From Cryptomeria japonica (taxonomy: Eukaryota; Streptophyta; Pinopsida; Cupressales; Cupressaceae), in assembly GCF_030272615.1 (NCBI RefSeq), contig NC_081408.1:64412614-64476613 (forward strand): a stretch of DNA of 64,000 nt, given 5' to 3'. The position numbers and the translations under genes are program-made. Below, piece after piece: positions 10,917 through 21,416 of this stretch. The notes beneath the pieces were generated by a model. It made no database searches, was not told the origin of the DNA, and saw only the letters and a program-made list of their open reading frames with translations. Within the stretch, counting starts at the first letter, position 1; each line of letters starts with the position of its first letter.

Positions 10917-13560
10917 ATGCCTAATAGCTTGAGGAAGATTCTAAAACCGGTACCAATGGAAAGTTTGAGAGAACAGTTGGAAGGAGCTCTTGAATATTTT
11001 GATGCAGAAAAATTGAAGAATATCAAATTGGAAGATGAACTCAGAATTGCTTGGGAATTCATCAAAACACTTCAAGATAACCTAGTTATAACAAAGAATA
11101 AGAGAAAAGAATTACATGTTTAATTGCAAAATCATGACAATGAAGAAAAAGAAACTCTTAGAGATATTGAAGACAAATTGAGACAAGAGAACATTAACAG
11201 GAAGAATGAGATGCAAGAATTAACCATGAGACTGCACAAGGATATTGAAGATAGAAAGAGGAATGAGGAAATATTTGGTAATGCTGAAACCATCGAAAGT
11301 GGTGTAACTATGATGAAGGAGAGGAATAAAAGAGATAAATTTATGAAAGATTCTTCTAAATTGGTAAAAGATCTTACAAAAGGTTTGATGAATCTTGGCG
11401 GTATTGCTGCTGGTGTGAAAGAAAGCCAATCAGAGCAGATACCAGTAGCTCACATTTCCCCTGTGGCTACTTTATCTGATTCTGACGATGACAGGGTAGT
11501 TGAATTCAAGAGAGTGGATAGGAAGAAAAGAAAACCCTCACTGACACCTACTCCATCTCCCAATAAGTCAAGGACATGGAGAAAGAAACAACAGGCTGTA
11601 AGAGAGCCCAATGGTCCAAAGAAGAAAGTGACTCCAAAGAAGAAACAAGAACCTAAGGCACTGGATACTCTTACATCGGAAGAGTTGATCAATGAAATTA
11701 CCCAAGAAGGTAACCTTAGTAATGTGAATAAAATTTATCATTCTTTCAAGGATTCAGATGAGGATACTATAGAGGAAAGCATTATTTTACATCTTGATAT
11801 CTACAAGAAAGTTCTTATAGAAGTTGTAGATGATCTATGAAATGATTTGTACTTAAGGTTAGAGGCTAAGAGAATGTCGGTAATGGAATTAGATAAGAAA
11901 TTAAAAGTAGAGGCTCTAGTTGTTGTGCATATTATTAATTCCAAACAAGAAATTGATGATTTAATATCAGAGGCAAATAGAACAGTTTTTGTGAGTGGTC
12001 ACCGACAGGTTAGCCTTATGAAAGGAAGAGTGAAAGACATTGTAGATGAGACAATAGATAAGTGGGATATATTTTTTGTGGAAAGAGAGAAGAAAGAAGA
12101 GAAGGATAAACAAAAAATAGAAAATTCATTTACCAAGGTATATCAGAAAGATAACAGTCAAGGATAACCTTCCTCCACTGACACAAGACACCCCACCAAT
12201 AATTGCAGAGGCACCGACACAAACTAATAATCAACCGAAAGAGAAGGAAAAGGAAATGATAAAAGATGACACTAATCTAGACTCTGAAGTTCTTTTTACC
12301 ATGAATGTGGACACAAAGGATTTTAACATTGTCATGGATAAGGAAACTGCAGAGGTTAAGACAGCTGAAGCTACAAATGTTGAGGTCTCCGAGTCACTGG
12401 TAAACACTGTTGACTCTCAGGAGAAAATTGAGAAACCAGCTGAAGTTAAGAAAATAGATACCATCCCTGATGATACTCAGCTTAACAATGAGACACCGGT
12501 AGAAGTAGAAATAGAAGCATAAACTGAAACCAGATAAAGAACAAGAACAAAGTGTAGCTGAGATGATAGTTAGCAAGCCAGTCAGTAAGGATGAAAAAGT
12601 GTTGAAAAACAAAGTGAGCAAAAGGAAGAAACAGTGAATAAAGAAGAGGTCAATGATGGAAACAAGATAGTAGAAGTGGTTAAGGAATCCAAAGATGAGA
12701 AGAAACCAACTACAGAACCTCACACTTTGCCTAGCACTTCCACTATGGATTACAAACTTACTAATGTAACATATGTACTTTTGGATTCCATAAAGAGGAT
12801 CACATATTGCAACACCTTAGCATTTAAGGTCATTGATGACACTTTACCTATTTTGAAAATGATTGCATTGGCATGTAAAGTTGATCATATTGATGGATCT
12901 TTAGGTAAATTGGACACATTGTCCAAATTCATTGCTTCAAATATTCTAACTATGGATAAAATTAATGAAGAGACTGTTAAGGAAAGGTTGAACAAGGAAG
13001 AAAGGTGAATTCTTTGATAAGACTATTAAGGACTGTACTGAGCATATTGATTCTTTATTATCGGCACTTATTTCCATTATTTTGAAATATAAAAAATTAT
13101 ATAAGGAAGCATGCAAGCCTCACCACCTAACAAAGGATATCGATGAGGAGATAAAGAAAGCTCAAAAAGAGATTAATGATATAGAAGATAACATGATAGG
13201 TTCTTCAGAACTTACTTTAGTTTTTGATCAATAAATGACAATTTTTGAAGAAAATATTGAAAAATTATAAAAGGAAAAAGCAAGGATAAGAATGAAGGTC
13301 CGGGAGCTGAAAAATAATCTGGTTCCTAGATTGGACAATTTTATAACACAATAGATTGAGCTGTCTAAAGAAACAATTCAAGGAGAAAGATCACCAGAGC
13401 AACAGATGCATTATTTGACTAGTATGATCCAACAGACTAAAACAATTATTTCTGACAACACTAAATTTATCTAGAGTCTTAATCTGATTTTAGCAGATAT
13501 CTTTGAGATTGTACATAACTGGTTATAGGCTTTGAGGTAGAATTTTGAATTCTTTGATTC
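10917..13560 (+). pseudogene. Element A fused ORF1(N)-ORF2(C), broken
   Basis: The frame begins at the ATG at 10917, 18 bases after the PBS, and runs to 12167 in one frame, with stops at 11121 (TAA) and 11838 (TGA). It then shifts (12256-13008 and beyond). Residues 1-130 are a coiled coil matching ORF1 of element C, for example KNEMQELTMRLHKDIEDRKR. A basic Lys/Ser/Pro segment (11500-11660) follows. Next comes the domain LTSEELINEITQEGNLSNVN (11668-11840), which matches ORF2 of C (30585-30410) and B (near 34500). A long acidic linker and a C-terminal coiled coil complete it. The four zinc knuckles and the first half of ORF2 are missing, so A is an internal-deletion derivative. No enzyme motif is visible; the role is structural by inference. 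Confidence 0.7.
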
Positions 13561-13573
13561 TTTTTGACATCCT

Positions 13574-13740
13574 TTGTCATTGATGTCAAAGGGGGAGTAG
13601 TAGTGTTGGAGAAAAATGTACAGAAGGGACCATTTGCTCAAGGGGAGCACTCTTATTTTTGGATCAGTTTTGGACTTCATTTTTGGATATCAGTTTTTGG
13701 ATTTTTCTCATTAGTGTTGCCATCAATGCCAAAGGGGAGA
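13574..13740 (+). other. Element A paired polypurine tracts
   Basis: Two copies of a dyad plus purine run lie about 145 bases apart: tttgtcattgatgtcaaa followed by gggggagtagtag (13574-13603), and tgccatcaatgccaaaggg followed by gaga (13718-13740). The second abuts the 3' LTR and is the expected plus-strand primer. The first resembles a second, internal primer tract. Confidence 0.7.
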
Positions 13741-13741
13741 T

Positions 13742-14408
13742 CGTTGGGATTATACACTCAGATGAGAATAGTTGATGTTGTCATTGATGGCAACCAACTG
13801 GTAATATGGTTCACAGGTTACACCAGCACCAAACATCATCTACTGGCACTGGCAGACACTACAAAGATTATTCTCACCGACATCCAATCTACATCGGCAG
13901 AAGATCTTACCAACACTTTGAGCTGACATGGAAATTATATTGTTTTGTATTATAATTTTATTGTATAGCTGACATGATGTATTGTAAAAACTCATATATG
14001 TATGAGATCTTGTAGGTCATTTTATAAGTATGTTAGTGAAGTAACGAATGTAATTAGGAATGAATATAAGTGGTATATGAGAGCAAATAATTGTATATGC
14101 ATTATGATGTAGTTATTTTATGAGTGAATAAGAGCAGAGCAGAGTGAAGCAAGGTTTATGGTAGAGGTATCTGAAAAAGCTTAAAATGGTACTAAATCCA
14201 GCATTGCAGATGCTATTTTGAGAAGTACATTGTCATTGGATTTAATGATCCAATTTTGTAGTCAGTGTGACTCCATTTTTTTGATTGAGTAGTGAGCTCT
14301 AGGCTATTGGCCTTCCTGCATGTGTAGACCCCTATTGTATAAGTAATATTTATTCATATTGGCCAGTGATTAAATATTGTGGGTCACAAATCCCACCAAT
14401 ATTTTTCC
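13742..14408 (+). repeat. Element A 3' LTR, first part
   Basis: It starts cgttgggattatacactcag, the TG terminus having mutated to CG, and follows the 5' LTR closely until aatatttttcc at 14408, where A2 is inserted. Confidence 0.85.
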
Positions 14409-14449
14409 TATTGGCAAATGCACACTCCAATGAGAAATTGTAGGTGATT

Positions 14450-14772
14450 ATGAAGAGAAAATTGAAAAAATTGAAAAAGATAAGGAGAGATTAAAGTTTA
14501 AGGCAAAGGAACTGAAATGTAGACTAGGTCCTAAACTAGATATCCTCATCTCTTTGAGAAAAGAGATTTCTGAGGCTCTTGTTCCAGGACTTAAGACACC
14601 AGAAGAGAAAATGCACATACTCACTGATACAATCCAAAGGATAGAAGCAACACTAAAGGATAGTGAGAGGTTCTATAATAACCTAAATTTTGCATTAGTG
14701 GATCTGTATCAGATTGTAACCAACCAGTTACAGGGATCCAGACAGGAACTACACTCAATTGACATTGAATGA
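14450..14772 (+). pseudogene. A2 ORF2 C-terminal coiled coil, partial
   Basis: An open stretch reads into a coiled coil that includes ISEALVPGLKTPEEKMHIL and ends QGSRQELHSIDIE, followed by TGA and, 14 bases on, the first polypurine tract. It aligns with the last ~100 residues of the element A product (13290-13560: LVPRLDNFI, then SPEQQMHYLTSMIQQT) and resembles the tail of C ORF2 (18214-17975). It lacks a start and is a 3' fragment. By inference this is the C-terminal oligomerisation region of ORF2p. Confidence 0.65.
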
Positions 14773-14776
14773 CAAC

Positions 14777-14965
14777 CTTTGTCATTGATGCCAAAGGGGG
14801 ATTAGTAGAGGATGATAAAAAGGAGTAAGGATATGACAGAAGAGATCATCTTCTCAGGGGGAGCACACAGTTGTTGTAAGACAGTTTTGGAGTAGAAATT
14901 TTTGGACAACACTTTTTGGACACTTTTTTCTCATGAGAGTTGCCATCAATGCCAAAGGAGGAGAT
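14777..14965 (+). other. A2 paired polypurine tracts
   Basis: tttgtcattgatgccaaa followed by gggggatta (14777-14803), and tgccatcaatgccaaagga followed by ggaga (14941-14964), about 165 bases apart. This is the same arrangement as in A, B, C and the Copia element. Confidence 0.7.
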
Positions 14966-15597
14966 TGTTGGAAAATGCACACTCCAATGAGAAATTGTAG
15001 GTGATTGAAGGTATTATCATTGATGGCAACCTTACAATCCTATGGCATCGACATAGGCACAGGCAACAGGAGTAGCAAAGATGTTTATCGGCACCCCAGC
15101 CGACAAGATTTTGTTTACTATATTTTGTATTTAGTTGTAAAATATTTTTGTAAACCCGACAAGGCAAATTGTAATAGGACTCATATAAGTATGAGATCTT
15201 TTAAATCATTTGTATAAGCATAGATGGAATGTAATAGGCAGATGTGAATATTAAGGCAGATTTTGGAATAAGGTTTATGGAAGTTATATGAGCTTAAACT
15301 GGTATTGAACTTGGCATAGCAGATGCTAAACCAAAGTAGTACATGATATTGAATTTGCATAATCCATTTTTGTAGGTCAGTGAGACTTCCTTTCTATAAT
15401 TAAGCTGTGAGCTTTAGGCAGTTGGCTTTCCTACATGTGTAGGCCCCTATTATAATAAATATTCACTTATTGGCCAGTGAGCGAATATTGTGGGTCACAC
15501 TGTTTTGGCATGCAATTCATTTAATAAGTTTATAAAATCCAGTAACCGGTTAGATACTGATTCAGCCCCCCTCTCAATATCTTTGGGAATCCTAACA
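14966..15597 (+). repeat. A2 3' LTR (632 bp)
   Basis: It starts TGTTGGAAAATGCACACTCC and ends GGGAATCCTAACA. It holds attgatggcaacc near the start and gattcagcccccctctcaat near the end. It lacks the gtggtttttccc module found in most other LTRs here. Confidence 0.8.
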
Positions 15598-15809
15598 TTT
15601 TCCCTACTGGGTTTCCTCACCAAAAATCTTTGTGTTATGGTGTGCATTGATGGTTATACTATTATTTCTCTTTACTGCATTATTACTTGTTTACCGGTAT
15701 ATTAATTTGGGTTATAAAGTTACAAACAAGTTTAAATCTTTTGTTTACCAGTTAGACACTGATTCACCCCCCCCTCTTAGTGTCTTTGGCACTGTTCAAG
15801 TATCTAACA
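15598..15809 (+). repeat. Element A 3' LTR, second part
   Basis: It resumes with ttttccctactgggtttcc and aligns with 10670-10884 of the 5' LTR to the end at GTATCTAACA. Confidence 0.85.
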
Positions 15810-16092
15810 ATTTTGAGATGTTTTGATATGCAAAATCGGGCTGAAACGGTCAAAATAAGACATAATTAGGGTTTATGATTAAATGTTTAATTGGAGGAGT
15901 AAAATGTAAAGGGCACGCTTAGGGTAAAGGGACCAACTTTGTAATGTATAAAGTGATGAGACATGACCTTAGATTTAATTAAATTCTTAAAGGTGAATGA
16001 GAAATGCAAGATGCAAAACACACTAAGACGGGTGCTAACCTAAGTGGGAAATTGCACCACCCTAGCAAGGGTGTACAAATTATGACACTACA
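15810..16092 (-). repeat. Gypsy-2 5' LTR, outer part
   Basis: On the minus strand it starts TGTAGTGTCATAATTTGTAC at 16092, a usual start for plant gypsy LTRs, and runs to the element A insertion. Confidence 0.65.
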
Positions 16093-16623
16093 ATGTCTTT
16101 CCTCTTTTTTTTTTTTTTCCTTAATTTACTTTCACATCTATCCATGCCCATTTCTTTTACAATCAATTCTATGGTCCCTCTTCTCCTCTTATTCTTTCCT
16201 TTACTCATGGTACTTGGTTATGGTATTCTCCATATATTCACACACATCTTTTCATACTTTGAAACTTGAACATGCATGCATTTTCAAGGTTCCTTTTGGA
16301 TCTCAGCCCCCACTTCCATTTACCAACCCCTAATTGTCTAAACCCCTTGAAAGGAAAGCAGAGGAGCGGAAACAACTTCCTAATGCAAACCCCTAAGGAG
16401 AGTGAATACAAATTTCTTTGCAAACCCCTAGACAATATTACAGATAAAAGAAAAACACAAACAAATTAAATTTCAGGTTTAGCGTAAACACATGGCACCA
16501 AACATTTAATGTGGGATAACCCTTTTCAGAAAAATACCCCCACAATAAAGCACAAATCAATTGTATTATAGTAAAAAGCTATTACAAATAATATGCAAAG
16601 TCTATTCTCTTGTAGGTAGCTTC
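16093..16623 (-). repeat. Old Copia D LTR, left part, plus unassigned AT-rich sequence
   Basis: Element C inserted at 16623/16624 (duplication GCTTC/TCTTC), so this must continue the LTR seen at 50427-51036. On the minus strand it reads through gggggtatttttctgaaaag and ggttatcccacatt, in the style of Copia LTR R regions. I cannot place its end. The part around 16099-16120 is a T run. No gene. Confidence 0.45.
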
Positions 16624-17784
16624 TATTGGAATCAAGGAACATTGAGAGGGGGGGTGAATCAGTGTTCTGAAAATTTTAAACTTGTTAATTTCATTCTTTA
16701 ACTACCAGAAGCATAAGAAAGAAAGTAAATTGCAACAACACAAAAACAAATAACCATGCAGCCATAGCACCAATATTTTTACATGGAAACCCAAAAGGGA
16801 AAAACCATAGTGGGATTTGAACCCACAATATTATTCCACTATGGGCCTTGGCAAAACAATATTACATAAGGGGAATGCACTTTCACTTGGGCGCACTGCC
16901 CAGAGCTCACTTCTCAAGTACAAAAGGGCTACAACCCTGAAGGAAGGCTCACTACCTTACAAGATATTACAAATTGATTATAACAAGTAGTAAACTAGAA
17001 AATAACATCTTATTATGCCAAAAATCATTTATGATTAAGTACAAAATGATTCGCTACAACTGTTCTGCTTATCTGCTCTACTCTACTCTACAACTACTTA
17101 TTGGATCAACCAAAATTAAAATGCGCATGTGAAACTACGCTCAATCACTCCAAAATAGTCTACCATATCACATATCACTCCAAATGCATCATCCAAAGAA
17201 ATCTTATATATCCGCATCATTGAAAAGAATCATTTACTAAGTTGGCTTCCAAAAATTGCATAGCACGCAACATGAAACATGTTCCACCAAAGTCATCTTA
17301 ATTTGATCACAAATCCAAATGTAGACCAAAACAAGATGATAAAATATTTCCCATAAGTTGGTCCAATCACCATAAATGCAAAAATGATCACCGAAATTAT
17401 CCCAACAAATCCGCAACACACGTTACTCCAAAATAGCTTGGCCCTAACTGTAATACCAGATACCAGAGGTCTAAACTTGTGCACAATTCACCATGGGATA
17501 TCAGGATCACAAGCTAATCTGTCTTGAGTCTCGAACCAACTTCCTTGATCACCACAACAAAAAATACATCATCGAAACTAAGATGTACACCATGATCTCA
17601 TGTTCTATCGGTAACTAAGTTCCACCATCCAGACTTATGCCTTATGAATAAAATGATTTTGATAAACCACTTCTATGTATACCAGATATGATTTTCTAAT
17701 TGATCTTTCATCAATGAAAATCCCTAAGCATCTATCACGCACCAATCTTCACCAGAGTCACTAGAACAGTGTCATTTGCCAACA
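16624..17784 (-). repeat. Element C 3' LTR (1161 bp)
   Basis: On the minus strand it starts TGTTGGCAAATGAC at 17784 and ends GATTCCAATA at 16624 (CA mutated to TA). It contains the shared module at 16781-16814 (minus), the G/C block gaggggggggtgaatcagtg near its end and a TATATAAG box at 17201-17210 (minus). Confidence 0.85.
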
Positions 17785-17945
17785 ATATCCCTCTTTGACA
17801 TTGATGGAAACACTGTGAAAAATGAATTAAATGGATTGTACATGTAAGACTGCAAAATTTTCAATTTGCGAGGGATATACAAGCTCCCACTAAGAATTAC
17901 GCCATTTATTACTTTGCCCTCTCCCCCTTTGATAACAACACCAAA
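17785..17945 (-). other. Element C paired polypurine tracts
   Basis: On the minus strand ccatcaatgtcaaagaggga (17785-17810) abuts the 3' LTR. A second run, caaagggggagagggcaaag (17917-17935), lies about 115 bases upstream. Confidence 0.65.
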
Positions 17946-18312
17946 TATTGATGTGTAAGGTTATATGCAATTGCTCACAACCACTTAAAAATAACTGCAA
18001 ATTTTTTTCTAAGGGACAACAAATGATTATCCCATGCCTTCTTTAAACCCTCCAAAATACTTATCATCCTGCTAAAGAGATAAACATACAGTTTTGCTCC
18101 CTTTCCATCTCCCAGAATAGGATTTTTTAGTGCATCCTCGGCATCCTGCATGCTACTGATCAATGAGTCTATCCGAGGAGTGATAAGACTCCTCAACTCT
18201 GATACTCTACCCAATACTCTATCCTTTTATTGACTTAAGCTCTTGATTTTGTTAAGTACTCTCAAAACTTGGGGTTCAAATTTGCTAGCCGAAGTAGTTT
18301 GTGGTGAGTAAG
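17946..18312 (-). pseudogene. Element C ORF2, C-terminal piece
   Basis: The minus-strand frame 18214-17975 holds a helical segment, MGRVSELRSLITPRIDSLIS, then ILEGLKKAWDNHLLSLRKKF, ending just before the polypurine region. It corresponds to the C-terminal coiled coil of elements A and A2. The rest of the gene continues at 29342 after the Athila-like insertion, whose ACTGT duplication marks the joint. No known domain beyond the coiled coil. Confidence 0.6.
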
Positions 18313-18317
18313 ACTGT

Positions 18318-19561
18318 TGATAAGTTAGTGTATTGACATGTTTTTTATCAGGACTCTTAGGTTTTTGGTATCTTTTGGGCTGCATTGTGATAGTTAAATA
18401 TTGTGAATCGACTATATGTAATCCATGTTTTAAAACTGAACTTAAGAAATCATGTTTGAACCTTGGCTGTTAATTCTTACAGCCATGCTAATTTCTTCCT
18501 GCAGCCAAATGGTTTGTCCTTGAGCTATGCGGATTATTTAGGATGATTTCATATATGAGTTAATGAATGTATTAGTTAAGTAAAATACATATGCATGTCC
18601 TTGTATAATGTTTCTATTTTAGTCCAGATAATAATTGATGCTGTGGTGGAGAATTTTCTTTCGCGCCTAAGGATTGGAGAATCACGTTCAGATAGCTGGA
18701 GGTCAAACTGAAGGAGATTCAAGCGAGCGTAATCTATGGTATAATCGGAGTAGTTTTACTTCACCATGAGAGTTTAACTCTGGTGCATGTTTAATTTGCA
18801 AAATATCTCTTTGGCGTGCAAAGACTGTGGTTCGGTTTCAGATCCACAGTTCCTACAGCCAATCTCTCTGTTATCCCCTTCATCTGATAGCTATCCGCCT
18901 CTTCTTCTGGGCTTAACTGGAGTTGTCCATTGTAGTTTGTCTTTTCTTTATAATAATCTCTTCCTTCTTTTCTAAGTTAGATAGAATGGAAAGGGATTGA
19001 GTAGAGTTTTTGTTATGCATTCTGAATTTTCTCTTTTAGAATATGTAATTATCTTTTGGGAAGAAATGAATAAAAAAATGATATTCTGATCTATTAATAG
19101 TTCTTTGCTGATAGTTTGATATCACTCATCCAAGGGGGCCCACTTGGTGAGTGATCCTATATTTATGATTATTGAAGTTAGTTTTTACTTACTTGCAGTA
19201 GAAGTTCATGACTGGATTGTTCCTGCAGCCACTGGAAATAGATCCTTTGACTGTTCCTATAGCCAAGGCAGAATGGTGTGATTCCTATTATTTTCATTAG
19301 ATCTTTTCAGCAGAGTTTTGTAAAGCTTTCATTTAGCCTTTTATGATTTCCATTCTTTCATTTCTTGCAGTAATTAAGAATAATCATTTAAGGAGCTTAG
19401 TGCATATATATTGCAGACCTATTTCAATTTTTATGTTTTTGGATTGACAACTAAATGAACACCAGCCATGAGGATAGTAAACTCTACCATATGAATGTCC
19501 AAACTTCAGATTGAGATTTCAATTAGGGGTATTATTATTGTCATTAAAGTTGGGGTAGACA
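18318..19561 (+). repeat. Athila-like 5' LTR (1244 bp)
   Basis: It starts TGATAAGTTAGTGTATTGAC and ends GGGGTAGACA. It carries several copies of a ttcctgcagcca word (about 18495, 18850, 19222 and 19251). It aligns with 28101-29336 throughout, with a few percent differences by eye. Confidence 0.9.
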
Positions 19562-19565
19562 TTTT

Positions 19566-19583
19566 TGGCACCATTGCTGGGGA
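19566..19583 (+). other. Athila-like primer-binding site
   Basis: TGGCACCATTGCTGGGGA, four bases after the LTR. It differs from the tRNA-Asp-type site TGGCGCCGTTGCCGGGGA at three transition positions, as expected of an aged copy. Confidence 0.8.
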
Positions 19584-19653
19584 TGGTGTCAAGCTAAGAG
19601 CCTTTTATGATTATTTTAGTTTCTAGTTAATTATTTGAATTTCATGAATCTGC

Positions 19654-21416
19654 ATGCATAATAGAAGAAGAGATGCTAGAGGTAGATTTTTGCCCACTCA
19701 TACTACTCATGCAGAAGATAGTTTTCTGGAAATAAACCATTTTTCTGAGTAGTATCAAGTCCCACAAAATTTGAATCACCCTGAGTTGGAATTTCGAAAA
19801 GGTAGTCTTCAGTTCCTTTTTGGTCCACAAGAAGAAGAATTGCCTATTGTAATAACCCCCACAAGTCCAATGCAGGGGAACCCACCTCCTATTGGAAATA
19901 ATCCAACACCATGACTTGGTCCGACATTTGAGTTTCCCATCTCTGACCAACATGATAATGCTAACCTTAAGAACATTCCATCATCTTCACTTCTTAAATT
20001 CTATGGGTTGGTCACAGAGGATCCGGATAAATTTCTGTTTGAGTTTGATGTTCTCTGTAGGAATTTTGACTATACTACGAATTCCCATAGACTCAAAATT
20101 TTTCCAGCCACTTTGAAGGAGTCATCCTTGAGATAGTTTATGAGCTTGGGTAGTAGCACAATCAATACATGGGATGAGATGAAATGGTTGTTTCTTCAAA
20201 ATACAAAGATTATTGTAGAGGCATTGATTGTCATGGGGATGATATCTTTAGAATGACACAAACTGAAGATGAGAGCCTTGAGGATTATCTGGAAAGGTTT
20301 TTGTTTAGTGTCAAGAAGTCCAAGCATAGTACTTTGAATGAAGATTCCATCAAATTAATATTCTTGAGGGGTATCAGTGATGAATGCACTGATTCCTTAG
20401 ATCTAATGGGGGGAGGTGACATTACACAGTCTACTTGGGCTGAAATAGGACAAATTTGCAAGAAGTATTCCAGATTTACTTCTAAGAAGAATAGAAGATT
20501 TAAGCCAGACGCTCTATCATCATCAACTAGAAATGAAGTTTATAGGTTGGAACTTAGTCATTTGTTAAAATATTTTAAGGAAGATATTATAAACAATATG
20601 GCTACTTAGTTGGATACATTGGCAGCCAAGAAGAAGCATGAGGAAGCTGATGCATTTCTTGCTAAATTCTGTCCTCATTGTAAGCAGCAGAAGAAAGATT
20701 GTAGATCTAAGATGGTTGCCAATGTTGAAGTACCTGAGTTCAAACCAATTCAAGGGGAGGATGAACAAGTCTTCTATGTTGCTTAGAGAAGACCAAATTT
20801 TTAGAGACAAGGTATGTCACCTAATCCACTTTCCTTTTCTGGTTATAGTGGTAATTCTTATGCACCAAATAACCAATGGCAACCATAATATTCTCAAAAT
20901 TTTGGTAATTATCCACATTGGTATGGATCACAAGGCCAAGGACAACAATTTACTAATCAAATTCCCTAGTGGTAGCAGCCACAGGGAAACTGGTTTCCAC
21001 CTTAGGGTACAGGGAACCAGTTTCAAGGGAATTTGCAACCTACCTCTCAATGGAGGGTAAATCCATCATGGTCATCCCAATCTTCTAGATATCAGCCCCC
21101 TACTCAGCAGCCACAACCTCCTGCTTTAATGCCACCTCCTGTAGCCACAACACCACCTCCCAAGCCAACACAACTGCCTACTCAACTGTTGCCTAATCCA
21201 AATATAAAATCTTAGCAACAACAACAAGCTTATTCAGCTGATGCTAATCAATACCTAGCCTATTCTTTATCACTAAATGATATTCACCTCCGATCTGGAA
21301 CAACACTACCTAATCCCTCTCAGCCAGTTATTACTGAGGTACAAGAAGAGCAGCTAATCTCTGATCCTAATGATGTAATACCTCAGAATCAAATATTACC
21401 ACCATTTCTCCAAAGA
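19654..21416 (+). pseudogene. Athila-like gag
   Basis: The likely start is the ATG at 19654 (MHNRRRDARGRFLP). The frame is broken by TAG near 19750, TGA near 19914 and TAG near 20133, then shifts by one base near 20180 into the frame used by pol. The capsid domain runs from about 19975 (SSSLLKFYGLVTEDPDKFLF) to 20490, including FRMTQTEDESLEDYLERF. A Gln/Pro-rich segment follows (20820-21215), with TAG at 20607, 20784, 20802, 20967, 20973, 21003 and 21213 and TAA at 20886. A cysteine motif, FCPHCKQQKKDC (about 20670), is the remnant of a nucleic-acid-binding finger. Not functional as it stands. Confidence 0.8.

Larger units (their letters stand above)
14409..15597 (+). mobile_element. Element A2: deleted relative inserted in the A 3' LTR
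   Basis: A complete 3' LTR (14966-15597) is preceded by a polypurine tract and about 515 bases of internal sequence. At the left end only the first ~40 bases of a 5' LTR remain (ttggcaaatgcacactccaa, 14411 on), joined directly to internal sequence. The primer site, ORF1 and most of ORF2 are gone. The flanks (tttcc 14404-14408, ttttc 15598-15602) fit a target duplication. Confidence 0.75.
10011..15809 (+). mobile_element. Element A: non-autonomous Copia-like LTR element with an ORF1-ORF2 fusion
   Basis: LTRs of about 875 bp at 10011-10884 and 13742-15809 (the second split by A2) flank an internal region with primer site TGGTATTAGAGCC and polypurine tract CCAAAGGGGAGA. The flanking duplication is ATTTC/ATTTT. 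The internal 2.8 kb encodes only coiled-coil and basic segments that match the start of ORF1 and the end of ORF2 of element C. No reverse transcriptase, integrase, RNase H or protease motif is present. Confidence 0.8.
6912..16092 (-). mobile_element. Gypsy-2: degenerate Ty3/gypsy element, interrupted by element A
   Basis: On the minus strand the 5' LTR starts TGTAGTGTCATAATT at 16092 and runs to 15810. It is interrupted by element A (10011-15809) and continues 10010-8800. The primer site at 8795-8778, TGGTGAACCCGACCTGAA, closely matches that of element F (55214). A short leader and a gag-pro pseudogene follow to 6912, where an LTR remnant cuts it. The PBS and the LTR start (TGTAGnGTC) put it in the same group as F, although its LTR sequence is otherwise different. 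Confidence 0.7.

Noticed and set aside
18948-18958. TATA box in the Athila-like LTR (tataataatc)
   Set aside because: The context is AT-rich and the match is weak; I cannot separate it from background.
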